Assembly (NCBI GenBank): GCA_964533945.1
Contig: CAZHPA010000002.1
Coordinates: 1 to 64,000, forward strand
DNA: 64,000 bases
DNA from: CAZHPA01 sp964533945
GTDB taxonomy: Bacteria; Bacillota; Clostridia; Lachnospirales; WRBF01
Reading direction: 5' to 3'
A program made the position numbers and the translations under genes. Under the pieces are notes generated by a model. The model was not told the DNA's origin and ran no database searches. It was given only the letters and a program-made list of their open reading frames with translations. Positions 33,726-42,191 of the stretch are shown piece after piece; positions within the stretch are counted from its first letter, which is position 1; every line of letters begins with the position of its first letter.

Positions 33726-34106
33726 ATGTATTACGGAACAGGAAGAAGAAAAAGTTCTGTCGCCAGAGTTTATTTAGTTCCCGGAAAAGGCAAAGTTACA
33801 ATTAATAAAAGAGATATAGACGAATACTTCGGGCTTGAAACTCTTAAATTAATTATTAGACAACCTTTAGAATTAACAGGAATGCTTGGAAAATTTGATG
33901 TTAAAGTTAATGTTTTTGGTGGTGGTTTTACAGGTCAAGCCGGAGCAATCCGTCATGGCATTTCAAGAGCACTTTTAGAAGCAGATGCAGATATGAGACC
34001 AACGCTTAAAAAAGCAGGATTTTTAACACGTGACCCAAGAATGAAAGAAAGAAAAAAATATGGATTAAAAGGTGCAAGACGTGCGCCTCAATTTTCAAAG
34101 CGTTAA
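33726..34106 (+). CDS. rpsI: Ribosomal protein uS9
   Basis: AAAGGAGAG precedes ATG. The 126-residue product starts MYYGTGRRKSSVARVYLVPG and ends GARRAPQFSKR, the conserved tail that reaches the P-site tRNA. It is slightly shorter than the usual 130 residues because the N-terminus is compact. A terminator follows. Confidence 0.97.
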   Translation: MYYGTGRRKSSVARVYLVPGKGKVTINKRDIDEYFGLETLKLIIRQPLELTGMLGKFDVKVNVFGGGFTGQAGAIRHGISRALLEADADMRPTLKKAGFLTRDPRMKERKKYGLKGARRAPQFSKR

Positions 34107-34112
34107 TTTTTT

Positions 34113-34146
34113 ATCCCACGGACTTTTTGTTTGTGGGATTTTTACT
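34113..34146 (+). terminator. Terminator of rplM-rpsI
   Basis: ATCCCAC (34113-34119) pairs with GTGGGAT (34133-34139), followed by a T run. Confidence 0.85.
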
Positions 34147-34373
34147 AGAGTAATATTATATTTCAGGTTTTCTTGGTAAAACTGTTATTATTAATATAAA
34201 AACATGGAAACATAGAAAATAATAAAACATTTCTAATGCAGGCAAACAATTCCGTTTCAAAAGCCTTGAGCAAAAAAATAAGAACAAGAAGCAAAATGAT
34301 ATATGCTATATAATGAATAATCCCATTTTTATATATAAGCGAAATGAATAAAAAAGAAAAGAGGTATTTGTAA

Positions 34374-35327
34374 GTGGCAGAAGAAAAAGAAAAGAAAGGC
34401 GGCTTTTTTAAAAAGATATTAAGCGGTCTTGACAAAACACGAAAAAATATAATTAGCAGCGTTGAAAACGTTTTACAAAGTTTTGTTAAAATAGATGATG
34501 AACTTTTTGAACAGCTTGAAGAAGCATTAATTATGGCAGATATAGGCGTTAATACTTCAACAGAAATAATAGAAGCATTGAAAAAAAGAGTTAAAGCCGA
34601 ACGTGCAACAGATGCTTCTGTTGTTAAAGAAATGCTTGTTTCAGAAATTAGTAAAATTTTAGAAGAAGGAAACGACGAATTCGAGCTTAAATGCCCTTCT
34701 GTAATTTTAGTAATTGGCGTTAACGGCGTTGGCAAAACAACAACTATTGCAAAGCTTGTTAATAATTTTAAAGGGGAAGGCAAAAGCGTTCTTTTGGCAG
34801 CAGCAGATACTTTCCGTGCAGCAGCTATAGAACAACTTGAAATTTGGGGAAATCGTGCTGGGGTAGATGTTATTAAGCATCAAGCAAATTCAGACCCGGC
34901 AGCTGTTGTGTATGATGCGCTTCAAGCAGCAAGGGCAAGAAAAACAGATGTTTTAATTTGCGATACGGCAGGCAGATTGCATAACAAAAAGAATTTAATG
35001 GAAGAATTAAGAAAAATTTATAAAATTGTTTCCCAAAATCATACACAAGCAACCCTTGAAGTTTTTTTGGTTCTTGATGCAACAACAGGACAAAACGCAC
35101 TGCAGCAAGCAAAACTTTTTAAAGAAGTTGCAGATATTACAGGTATTGTTTTAACAAAGCTTGATGGAACGGCAAAGGGCGGAATTGTTATTCCTATTAA
35201 AAATGAACTTAAAATACCAATTAGATTTATTGGTGTCGGCGAAAAACTTGACGATTTGCAACCATTTAATGCAACTGACTTTGCAAGGGCGCTATTTAAC
35301 AAAGATGAAAAGGAGGAATCGGCATAG
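34374..35327 (+). CDS. ftsY: Signal recognition particle receptor FtsY
   Basis: GAGG is followed by GTG 34374. The 317-residue product has a short charged N-terminus, the four-helix N domain and the SRP GTPase: GVNGVGKTTTIAKL (G1), DTFRAAAIEQLEIW, DTAGRLHNKKNLMEELRKI (G3), LTKLDGTAKGG (G4) and FIGVGEKLDDLQPF. It docks SRP-ribosome complexes at the membrane. Its stop overlaps the proposed rsmB start by three bases. Confidence 0.97.
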   Translation: MAEEKEKKGGFFKKILSGLDKTRKNIISSVENVLQSFVKIDDELFEQLEEALIMADIGVNTSTEIIEALKKRVKAERATDASVVKEMLVSEISKILEEGNDEFELKCPSVILVIGVNGVGKTTTIAKLVNNFKGEGKSVLLAAADTFRAAAIEQLEIWGNRAGVDVIKHQANSDPAAVVYDALQAARARKTDVLICDTAGRLHNKKNLMEELRKIYKIVSQNHTQATLEVFLVLDATTGQNALQQAKLFKEVADITGIVLTKLDGTAKGGIVIPIKNELKIPIRFIGVGEKLDDLQPFNATDFARALFNKDEKEESA

Positions 35328-36613
35328 AAAGACAGCTTGCAGTTTCCATATTAATTGAAATAACAGCAAACGGAGCATATAATAATATATCTCTTAAAAA
35401 AACTCTTGCTAAAAACAACGAACTTTCCGCTGTTCAAAAAGCATTTACAACCGAATTAGTTAATGGTGTTTTAAGAAACTTAATATATATAGATTATATT
35501 ATAAATAGTTTTTCTAAAACTAATACAGCAAAGATGAAGCCTTTTGTTTTAAACGCTTTAAGAATTTCAGTATATCAAATTATATATATGGAAAAAGTGC
35601 CTAACGCCGCCGTTTGCAACGAAGCCGTTAAGCTTATTAAAAAAAGAGGGCTTGCAGGGCTTGCCCCTTTCGTTAATGGTGTTTTGAGAAATATAATTAG
35701 AGGAGTAAACAATTTAGCCATTCCAAACAAAGAGGATAATATTTTAGAACATCTTTCGATTAAATATTCATGCCCTAAATGGATTGTTGAATATTGGCTT
35801 TTAGAATTTGATTTAGAAACTGTTGAAAATATATGCAAAGCTAATCAAACAATTCCACGTATTAGTATTTGTGTTAATACGCTTAAAACAAATAAGCAAG
35901 AACTAAAGCTTCTTTTAGAACAAGAAGGTGTTGAAGTTTCAGAATTTAATAATGAGAATGAAGATTTATTTTATATTTCAAAAACTTCTAATATGGCAAA
36001 CCTTAAAGCATTTAAAGAAGGGCTTTTTCATGTTATAGATGAAAGTTCTGCAAATGCTGTTAAAACGTTAGACCCTAAAAAGGGAGAAACTATCATTGAC
36101 GTATGTTCTGCTCCTGGAGGAAAAGCTTTTTATTGTTCGCATTTAATGGAAAACACAGGTGACATTATTTGCTGCGACATTCACGAACACAAGTTAAAAA
36201 TAGTTGAAGAAAACGCAAAACGCCTTGGAATTAAAAATATTAAAACGGTTTTAAAAGACGCAACTATTAAAGAGGAAAAACCAAGCTTTTTAGCAAATAA
36301 AATTTTAATTGATGCGCCGTGTTCGGGTTTTGGGTTGTTTAGAAAAAAACCCGATATTAAATATAGCAAAAGCTTAGAAGATATTAAAAAACTATGGGAA
36401 ATACAGCAGCTAATTCTTTCGGCATCAGAACAATATGTTGAACAAGGCGGGAAATTAGTATATTGCACTTGCACAGTTTCAAAAACAGAAAACTTAGACA
36501 ATGCCGTCTGGTTTGCAAATAATTTTAATTTTGATTTAGAATATATTAAACAATATTTGCCTAAACAAAATGGACATGATGGATTTTTTATTTGTAGTTT
36601 TATACGGAGGTAA
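35324..36613 (+). CDS. rsmB: 16S rRNA m5C967 methyltransferase RsmB, probable AUA start
   Basis: Homology begins at ATA 35324 (ERQLAVSILIEITANGAYNN), seven bases after AAGGAGG and overlapping the ftsY stop (ATAG). In this frame a TGA lies six codons upstream, and the first ATG is 35534, inside the NusB-like domain. From AUA the protein is 429 aa, the normal size, with the NusB-like RNA-binding domain (1-135) and the methyltransferase domain: DVCSAPGGKAFYCSHL (SAM site), LIDAPCSGFG (Cys) and YCTCTVSKTEN (catalytic Cys). AUA starts are rare, so a sequencing error or an early point mutation is the alternative. Confidence 0.88.
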   Translation: MERQLAVSILIEITANGAYNNISLKKTLAKNNELSAVQKAFTTELVNGVLRNLIYIDYIINSFSKTNTAKMKPFVLNALRISVYQIIYMEKVPNAAVCNEAVKLIKKRGLAGLAPFVNGVLRNIIRGVNNLAIPNKEDNILEHLSIKYSCPKWIVEYWLLEFDLETVENICKANQTIPRISICVNTLKTNKQELKLLLEQEGVEVSEFNNENEDLFYISKTSNMANLKAFKEGLFHVIDESSANAVKTLDPKKGETIIDVCSAPGGKAFYCSHLMENTGDIICCDIHEHKLKIVEENAKRLGIKNIKTVLKDATIKEEKPSFLANKILIDAPCSGFGLFRKKPDIKYSKSLEDIKKLWEIQQLILSASEQYVEQGGKLVYCTCTVSKTENLDNAVWFANNFNFDLEYIKQYLPKQNGHDGFFICSFIRR

Positions 36614-36620
36614 CGTAAAA

Positions 36621-37652
36621 TTGATTGATTTAAGAAGCTTAACACTTAACGAGATGGAACAATTTATTAAAGAAATGGAAGAAAAAAACTTTCGTGCTGT
36701 GCAAATTTACCGATGGATTAACCAAAAGAACGTTAAAACATTTGATGAAATGTCTGATTTATCCAAAGAATTAAGAGAAAAATTAAAGCAATGTGCATTT
36801 ATATCAAAAATTGAAATTAAAAAAAGATTAAAGTCAAGTGTTGACAATACTGTAAAGTACTTGTTTATACTTGAAAAAGATACTATAATAGAAAGTGTAT
36901 TTATGAAACATAATTACGGCGATGCTGTTTGTATTTCATCTCAGGCAGGTTGCAAAATGGGCTGTAGATTTTGTGCTTCAACAGCTAATGGTATTGATAG
37001 AAACTTAACTTGCGGTGAATATGCAGCACAAATTTATGAAATTCAAAAAGACTCAGGGAAACGCATTTCAAACGTCGTTGTAATGGGTTGCGGCGAACCA
37101 TTCGACAACTACGACAACACATTAAAATTTATTAAAATTATAAACTCAAAAGAAGGCTTAGGGCTTGGGCAACGCCACATAACTATTTCAACCTGCGGTA
37201 TGGCAGACTATATTTACGATTTTGCAGCAGAAAATTTGCAAGTTAATCTTGCTGTTTCATTGCACGCACCAAACGACACAATCCGCAAACAAATAATGCC
37301 GATTGCAAAACGATATTCTATGGAACAGACGCTTGACGCTTGCAAATACTATTGCGAAAAAACTAAAAGACGAATAACTTATGAATACGCACTTATAGAA
37401 GGGCTTAACGACAGCGTTTCATGTGCCGCCGAGCTTTCTAAAAAACTTAAAGGCACTTTATGTCATGTTAACTTAATATGTGCAAACAACATTGGAAAAA
37501 GTGAATTTAGAGGAAGTTCTAAAGAAACGGCAGAAGCTTTTTTAAACACTTTAACTAAGCTTGGAATTGAAGCAACCATTAGAAGAAAAGTTGGAACAGA
37601 TATAGAAGCAGCTTGCGGACAACTTAGAAACGCCGGAAAAAGCAAGCTATAA
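36621..37652 (+). CDS. rlmN: Dual-specificity 23S rRNA/tRNA m2A methyltransferase RlmN
   Basis: CGGAGG precedes TTG 36621 (MIDLRSLTLNEMEQFIKEME), which I prefer to the upstream frame overlapping rsmB. The 343-residue product is a radical SAM enzyme with CKMGCRFCAST (CxxxCxxC), GMGEP-like MGCGEPFDNYDNT, and the C-terminal catalytic Cys region (RRKVGTDIEAACGQL). It methylates A2503 of 23S rRNA and A37 of some tRNAs. It sits in the rsmB-rlmN-prpC-prkC-rsgA order common in Firmicutes. Confidence 0.95.
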   Translation: MIDLRSLTLNEMEQFIKEMEEKNFRAVQIYRWINQKNVKTFDEMSDLSKELREKLKQCAFISKIEIKKRLKSSVDNTVKYLFILEKDTIIESVFMKHNYGDAVCISSQAGCKMGCRFCASTANGIDRNLTCGEYAAQIYEIQKDSGKRISNVVVMGCGEPFDNYDNTLKFIKIINSKEGLGLGQRHITISTCGMADYIYDFAAENLQVNLAVSLHAPNDTIRKQIMPIAKRYSMEQTLDACKYYCEKTKRRITYEYALIEGLNDSVSCAAELSKKLKGTLCHVNLICANNIGKSEFRGSSKETAEAFLNTLTKLGIEATIRRKVGTDIEAACGQLRNAGKSKL

Positions 37653-37721
37653 AGCATGAAACAACCAGAAGTTAACGTCTTCATAAAGTAATTATAAGTT
37701 ATGGGTTAGGAGTTAAAGGGC

Positions 37722-38465
37722 ATGAGAGGAATTGGTAAAACAGATGTTGGTATTTTGCGTGAAAACAACGAAGACTGCATTTTTGTATGCAATGAGCAAA
37801 TTGGATTTTTGCCCAATCTTTTCATTGTTGCCGATGGCATGGGAGGGCATAACGCAGGAGAAATTGCCAGCAAAAAATCAATTGAATTTTTTTGCGAATA
37901 TATAAAACAGAACCCAATCGAAAATAATGAACTATTAGATTTTATAGTTAGTGGAATTAGCTATGCAAATAAAAAAGTTTTTGAAGAAACGCTTAAAAAT
38001 TTAGACTACGCAGGAATGGGCACCACCTTTTCTACTTGCGTAATTGTTGGAAACAGGCTTTATATAGGGCATATAGGGGATAGCAGAGTTTATATTTTCG
38101 GCGGCGGGCAAATGGGGCAGCTAACAACAGACCATACATATGTTAACGAGCTTGTTATGGCATCTAAAGTTACCCATGAAGAAGCAAAAAATCACCCAAA
38201 AAGAAACTTGCTAACAAGAGCATTGGGCGTTGAACATAACGTTTTGGCAGATGCCAGAGTCTTTGCGGCATATGAAAATGACCACATATTAATTTGCTCC
38301 GACGGACTTACAAATATGCTAAATGATAAAGATATATATGACATTGTTGTTAGCGATTTAAGCCTTCAAGCAAAAGTTTCTATGCTAATTGACGTTGCTA
38401 ATGAAAGAGGGGGTATTGACAACATTTCTGCCATCTTAATTAGCATGAAAGAGGTGATACAATGA
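37722..38465 (+). CDS. prpC: PP2C-type Ser/Thr protein phosphatase
   Basis: AGGAG precedes ATG. The 247-residue product starts MRGIGKTDVGILRENNEDCI and has the PP2C metal-binding motifs VADGMGGHNAGEIAS, GMGTTFSTCVIVGNRLYIGH, IGDSRVYIF, LICSDGLTNML and ERGGIDNISAILI. It dephosphorylates PrkC and its targets. Its stop overlaps the prkC start (ATGA). Confidence 0.96.
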   Translation: MRGIGKTDVGILRENNEDCIFVCNEQIGFLPNLFIVADGMGGHNAGEIASKKSIEFFCEYIKQNPIENNELLDFIVSGISYANKKVFEETLKNLDYAGMGTTFSTCVIVGNRLYIGHIGDSRVYIFGGGQMGQLTTDHTYVNELVMASKVTHEEAKNHPKRNLLTRALGVEHNVLADARVFAAYENDHILICSDGLTNMLNDKDIYDIVVSDLSLQAKVSMLIDVANERGGIDNISAILISMKEVIQ

Positions 38466-40681
38466 TATTAAGTCATGGCACCGTTATTGCCGGCAGATAT
38501 GAAATTATTGAAAAAATCGGCGTTGGCGGAATGGCTATCGTGTATCGTGCAAAAGATAGAAAATTAGACCGCTTTGTAACGTTTAAAGTTATGCGTGAGG
38601 AATTTGTTACAGATGATGAATTTAAGGCACGTTTTGCTGTTGAAGCAAGGGCAGCGGCAAGTCTTTCAAATCAAAATATTGTAAATGTATATGACGTTGG
38701 GCAAGAAGGCTTAATTCATTACATTGTTATGGAATATATAAATGGTGTAACGCTAAAAGATTTAATTATAAAAAGAGCCCCTTTTGAAGATGATGAGGTT
38801 TTAGGTGTTTCAATTCAAATTGCACAAGCACTTGAACACGCTCACAAAAACAATATTGTTCATAGAGATATTAAGCCTCAAAATATTTTAGTTACAACAA
38901 GCGGAACAGTTAAAGTTACAGATTTTGGAATTGCAAGGGCAACTTCTAAAAGCACAACAACAGTTGGCAGCACAATGGGTTCTGTTCACTATTTCTCGCC
39001 AGAACAAGCAAGAGGAGGATATGTTGACAATAAAAGCGACATATATTCTTTAGGAATATTAATGTACGAAATGGCAACGGGAAAAATACCATTTGATGGC
39101 GACACGGCAATTGTTATTGCATTAAAGCACATTAATGAACCTTTGCCATCTCCTAAAGAAATAAACCCAAATGTTTCACATAGTATTGTTAACATTGTTA
39201 GAAAAGCAACAGAAAAGCTTTCGGCAAACCGCTATCAAACAGCCGCTGAAATGTGCAGCGATTTAAAAAAAGCTTTAACAAATTCAAGCGGAGATTTTGT
39301 TAATAAATTATATTCAATTGAACAATCTCCAACAATTAAGCTTTCCGAACAAGATGTTTTGGAAATTAAAAGGGAAATTAAAAATTCGCATGGCAATAAC
39401 TATGATTTCAAGCACGAATACAAAAACGAATATAAACATAAACCAAAATATGAAGCTGAGTATAATAAATATTCAGATTATTCCGATTACCCCGATTATT
39501 CAGATTATTCTAAAAGGGAAGAATATGAAACTGAAAACTTTAGAAAACCTGAAACAAACTATGAAAATAATAAATCTACGAAACACAAAGTTATATTTGG
39601 TGCAATTTTAACAGCAATTGCAATTATTGCAATGATAACAACTTTTTTATTTATTTTAAATAAAAAAAGACCAGAAGCTAAAGCACCTGTTAACTTACCT
39701 AATTTAAGCGGAACACCTTTTGAAAATGTTGAAGGAATTTTAGTTGAATTCGGAATTGGAATTGGAGCTGTAACATATAAAATTAGCGATACAGTTGCAA
39801 AAGGAAATGTTATAGCTATTAATGCGCCTGATAAAGTTTTTATAGGCGATAAAGTTGACGTAATTGTAAGTCAGGGAACAGGAAAATATAAAGTGCCTAA
39901 TGTTATTAATAAAAGTGTTGAGGTCGCATTTGCAGAATTTAAAGACACAGTGTTTCCGGCTCCTTTAACAAAGCCAATTTCAGATGACAATGTTGCAGTT
40001 GGTGTTGTTGTTAAACAAAGCCCCGAAGGCGGAGAAATGGTTTCGGCAGATACAACAATTACACTATTTGTTAGCAAAGGGCCAGAAATTAAAACTGTAA
40101 TTATTCCAGATGTTATTGGATTAACAGAAGCAAGAGCAATTGAAACAATGCGAAACATTGGCGTTCCTGTTGGAGCAAGAAACAGAACCTATAATGAATC
40201 TTTTGCCGAAGGTCTTGTTTTTTATCAATCTATAGAGCCCGGCGAAGAAGTTGAAATTGGTTCTGTAATAACGTTTACAGTTAGTTCGGGTAAATCACCT
40301 AAACCTAGTGAAGAGCCAGAGCCTCAAAACCCTGTTGATGATGAAATACCCCCAGACGACCCTTTACCAGAAGAAAACGGGGAAGATGCAGAAGTTGTAG
40401 AAGACACAGAAGAAACGCCACAACCAGTAACCAAAACATTAATAATTAATTCGGACATAATAGAAGAAGGCAAAGAAAGCGTGCATTTGCGCATTTTAGA
40501 AGCTGGAGAAACTACCAGTATAATTTTCGACGAAGTTGCTGGTATTAGGACATTTCCTTTGCATTTGGAAGTTAAAGGAACAGGGCAAGTTGAATATTAC
40601 ATCTATTATGTTGAAGAAGTTGAAGGCATTCAAATTTTGCATAGCACCCAAACCATTGATTTTACAGAGGTTGGTGGTTGA
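38462..40681 (+). CDS. prkC: Membrane Ser/Thr kinase with PASTA domains
   Basis: GAGGTGAT precedes ATG. The 739-residue product has a kinase domain (about 10-275: GVGGMAIVYRAKD, IVHRDIKPQNILV, DFGIARA), a Tyr-rich juxtamembrane segment (about 320-370, with YSDYSDYPDYSDYSKREEYE), one membrane helix (about 377-400) and three PASTA modules (about 410-615). A Pro/Glu-acidic linker and an extra external beta domain of about 90 residues end the protein. PASTA kinases sense muropeptides or lipid II and control spore germination, growth and division. The Tyr-rich stretch is unusual. Confidence 0.95.
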   Translation: MILSHGTVIAGRYEIIEKIGVGGMAIVYRAKDRKLDRFVTFKVMREEFVTDDEFKARFAVEARAAASLSNQNIVNVYDVGQEGLIHYIVMEYINGVTLKDLIIKRAPFEDDEVLGVSIQIAQALEHAHKNNIVHRDIKPQNILVTTSGTVKVTDFGIARATSKSTTTVGSTMGSVHYFSPEQARGGYVDNKSDIYSLGILMYEMATGKIPFDGDTAIVIALKHINEPLPSPKEINPNVSHSIVNIVRKATEKLSANRYQTAAEMCSDLKKALTNSSGDFVNKLYSIEQSPTIKLSEQDVLEIKREIKNSHGNNYDFKHEYKNEYKHKPKYEAEYNKYSDYSDYPDYSDYSKREEYETENFRKPETNYENNKSTKHKVIFGAILTAIAIIAMITTFLFILNKKRPEAKAPVNLPNLSGTPFENVEGILVEFGIGIGAVTYKISDTVAKGNVIAINAPDKVFIGDKVDVIVSQGTGKYKVPNVINKSVEVAFAEFKDTVFPAPLTKPISDDNVAVGVVVKQSPEGGEMVSADTTITLFVSKGPEIKTVIIPDVIGLTEARAIETMRNIGVPVGARNRTYNESFAEGLVFYQSIEPGEEVEIGSVITFTVSSGKSPKPSEEPEPQNPVDDEIPPDDPLPEENGEDAEVVEDTEETPQPVTKTLIINSDIIEEGKESVHLRILEAGETTSIIFDEVAGIRTFPLHLEVKGTGQVEYYIYYVEEVEGIQILHSTQTIDFTEVGG

Positions 40682-40683
40682 TA

Positions 40684-41547
40684 ATGGAAGGTAGAATTAT
40701 TAAAGGTGTAGGTGGGCTATATTTCGTTGCAGCAAACAATAATATTTTTGAATGTACAATACGGGGAATTTTTAGAAAAAGAAAAATTGTTCCAACAATA
40801 GGCGATTTTGTTAAAATTAGCAAAACCGGCAGCAAATATTGCATTGATGAAATATTTGAAAGAAAAAATTTGCTAATACGCCCAAGCATTGCAAATGTTG
40901 ACCAAGCAGTTATTGTTTTTTCGGTTAAAAGCCCAAATTTAAATATGGATTTACTTGATAGATTTTTAATTTTGGCCGAAGAACAAAACTTAGAAGTTAT
41001 AATATGCATAAATAAAAAAGATTTGTCTTCTGAAGATGAACTTTCAAAAATTATAAGCCTATACGAAAACGTTGGGTACAACATTTTTTGCACAGATACA
41101 TTTTCGGGCAATGGAATTGAAAAATTAAAACAACGGCTTTCGCAAAAAGTTACCGTTTTTGCAGGGCCCTCAGGAGTTGGCAAATCAAGCATAGCAAACT
41201 GCATTATGTTAAATAATGTTATGGAAACAGGAGAAATTAGCCAAAAAATAGGGCGTGGAAAACATACAACACGCCATGTAGAGCTTTTAAATATTTCAGA
41301 AAACAGCTATTTAGCCGACACGCCCGGTTTTTCTTCGCTTTCTCTTTCGCATATCTCAAAAGAAAAGCTACCATATTTATTTAAAGAATTTAAAGAGTTA
41401 AGCGGTAAATGCAAATTTTCAGACTGCAAGCATTTAAACGAACCAAACTGTGCCGTTAAAGAGCAAATAGGCAAGCATATATGCGTGTTAAGATATGAAA
41501 GATACGTTGGTATTAGCGAAGAATTAAGCAGGGGTGAGAAAAATTAA
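40684..41547 (+). CDS. rsgA: Ribosome small-subunit-dependent GTPase RsgA
   Basis: ATG 40684 (MEGRIIKGVGGLYFVAANNN) lies just after the prkC stop; GAGG is upstream inside prkC. The 287-residue product has an OB fold, a circularly permuted GTPase (INKKDL before GPSGVGKSSIANCIM and DTPGFSS) and a C-terminal zinc finger (CKFSDCKHLNEPNCAVKE). It checks late 30S assembly. It overlaps the next gene by 14 bases. Confidence 0.96.
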   Translation: MEGRIIKGVGGLYFVAANNNIFECTIRGIFRKRKIVPTIGDFVKISKTGSKYCIDEIFERKNLLIRPSIANVDQAVIVFSVKSPNLNMDLLDRFLILAEEQNLEVIICINKKDLSSEDELSKIISLYENVGYNIFCTDTFSGNGIEKLKQRLSQKVTVFAGPSGVGKSSIANCIMLNNVMETGEISQKIGRGKHTTRHVELLNISENSYLADTPGFSSLSLSHISKEKLPYLFKEFKELSGKCKFSDCKHLNEPNCAVKEQIGKHICVLRYERYVGISEELSRGEKN

Positions 41548-42178
41548 AGCTATACTAATTGGCAACGGAAACATTAGAAATTATAGCTTTATTAAAAAGT
41601 TTATAGCTAATGCTTCTTATATAGTTTGCTGTGACGGCGGATTAAGACACGCAGAAACTTTAGCAGTTACACCAAATTTAATAATTGGCGACTTTGATTC
41701 TGCTTGCCCAAAAACAATTGAAAAGTATAAGGAAATAGGGGTGGAATTTAAAGAATTTCCTTCAAATAAAGACTATTCAGACATGGAACTTGGGCTTTTA
41801 AATGTTATTGAAAAAGAAGCTACAGAAGTTATAATAATTGGAGGAATTGGAACAAGATTCGACCACACGCTATCAAATGCCCATATTTTAACTAACGCAT
41901 TGCGCGAAAGAATTCGTGCAACGCTTGTTGATGAAAACAATATAATTCAGTTAATAGATAAACACACAACAACATACGGCAAAAAAGGGGATTATATTTC
42001 ACTAATACCACTTACAACAGAAGTTACAGGCGTTTATACAAGCGGTCTTCAATATAAACTTTCAAATGAAACAATTAAAATCGGAAGCAGTAAATTTATA
42101 AGTAATGTGTTTTGCGGTCACGAAGCCGAAATAAAAATTGAAACAGGGTTATTGTTTGTTATTCAAGCATTTGATTAA
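41534..42178 (+). CDS. thiN: Thiamine pyrophosphokinase
   Basis: The 214-residue product (GTG 41534) reads MRKIKAILIGNG and has GGLRHAETLAVTPNLIIGDF, DYSDMELGLLNVIEKEATEV and IIIGGIGTRFDHTLSNAHIL, typical of TPK catalytic and dimer domains. It makes thiamine diphosphate from thiamine and ATP. GTG is almost inside its own ribosome site. ATT 41543, six bases after AGGGGTG, would be better spaced and gives MKAILIGNG. The usual rpe gene between rsgA and thiN is absent. Confidence 0.93.
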   Translation: MRKIKAILIGNGNIRNYSFIKKFIANASYIVCCDGGLRHAETLAVTPNLIIGDFDSACPKTIEKYKEIGVEFKEFPSNKDYSDMELGLLNVIEKEATEVIIIGGIGTRFDHTLSNAHILTNALRERIRATLVDENNIIQLIDKHTTTYGKKGDYISLIPLTTEVTGVYTSGLQYKLSNETIKIGSSKFISNVFCGHEAEIKIETGLLFVIQAFD

Positions 42179-42191
42179 CCTTTAATTAAAA

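Noticed and set aside
34163..34783. 206-codon open frame on the minus strand
   Set aside because: It lies opposite ftsY, whose family identity is certain, and shows the Ser/Leu/Ile-rich composition of a shadow frame.
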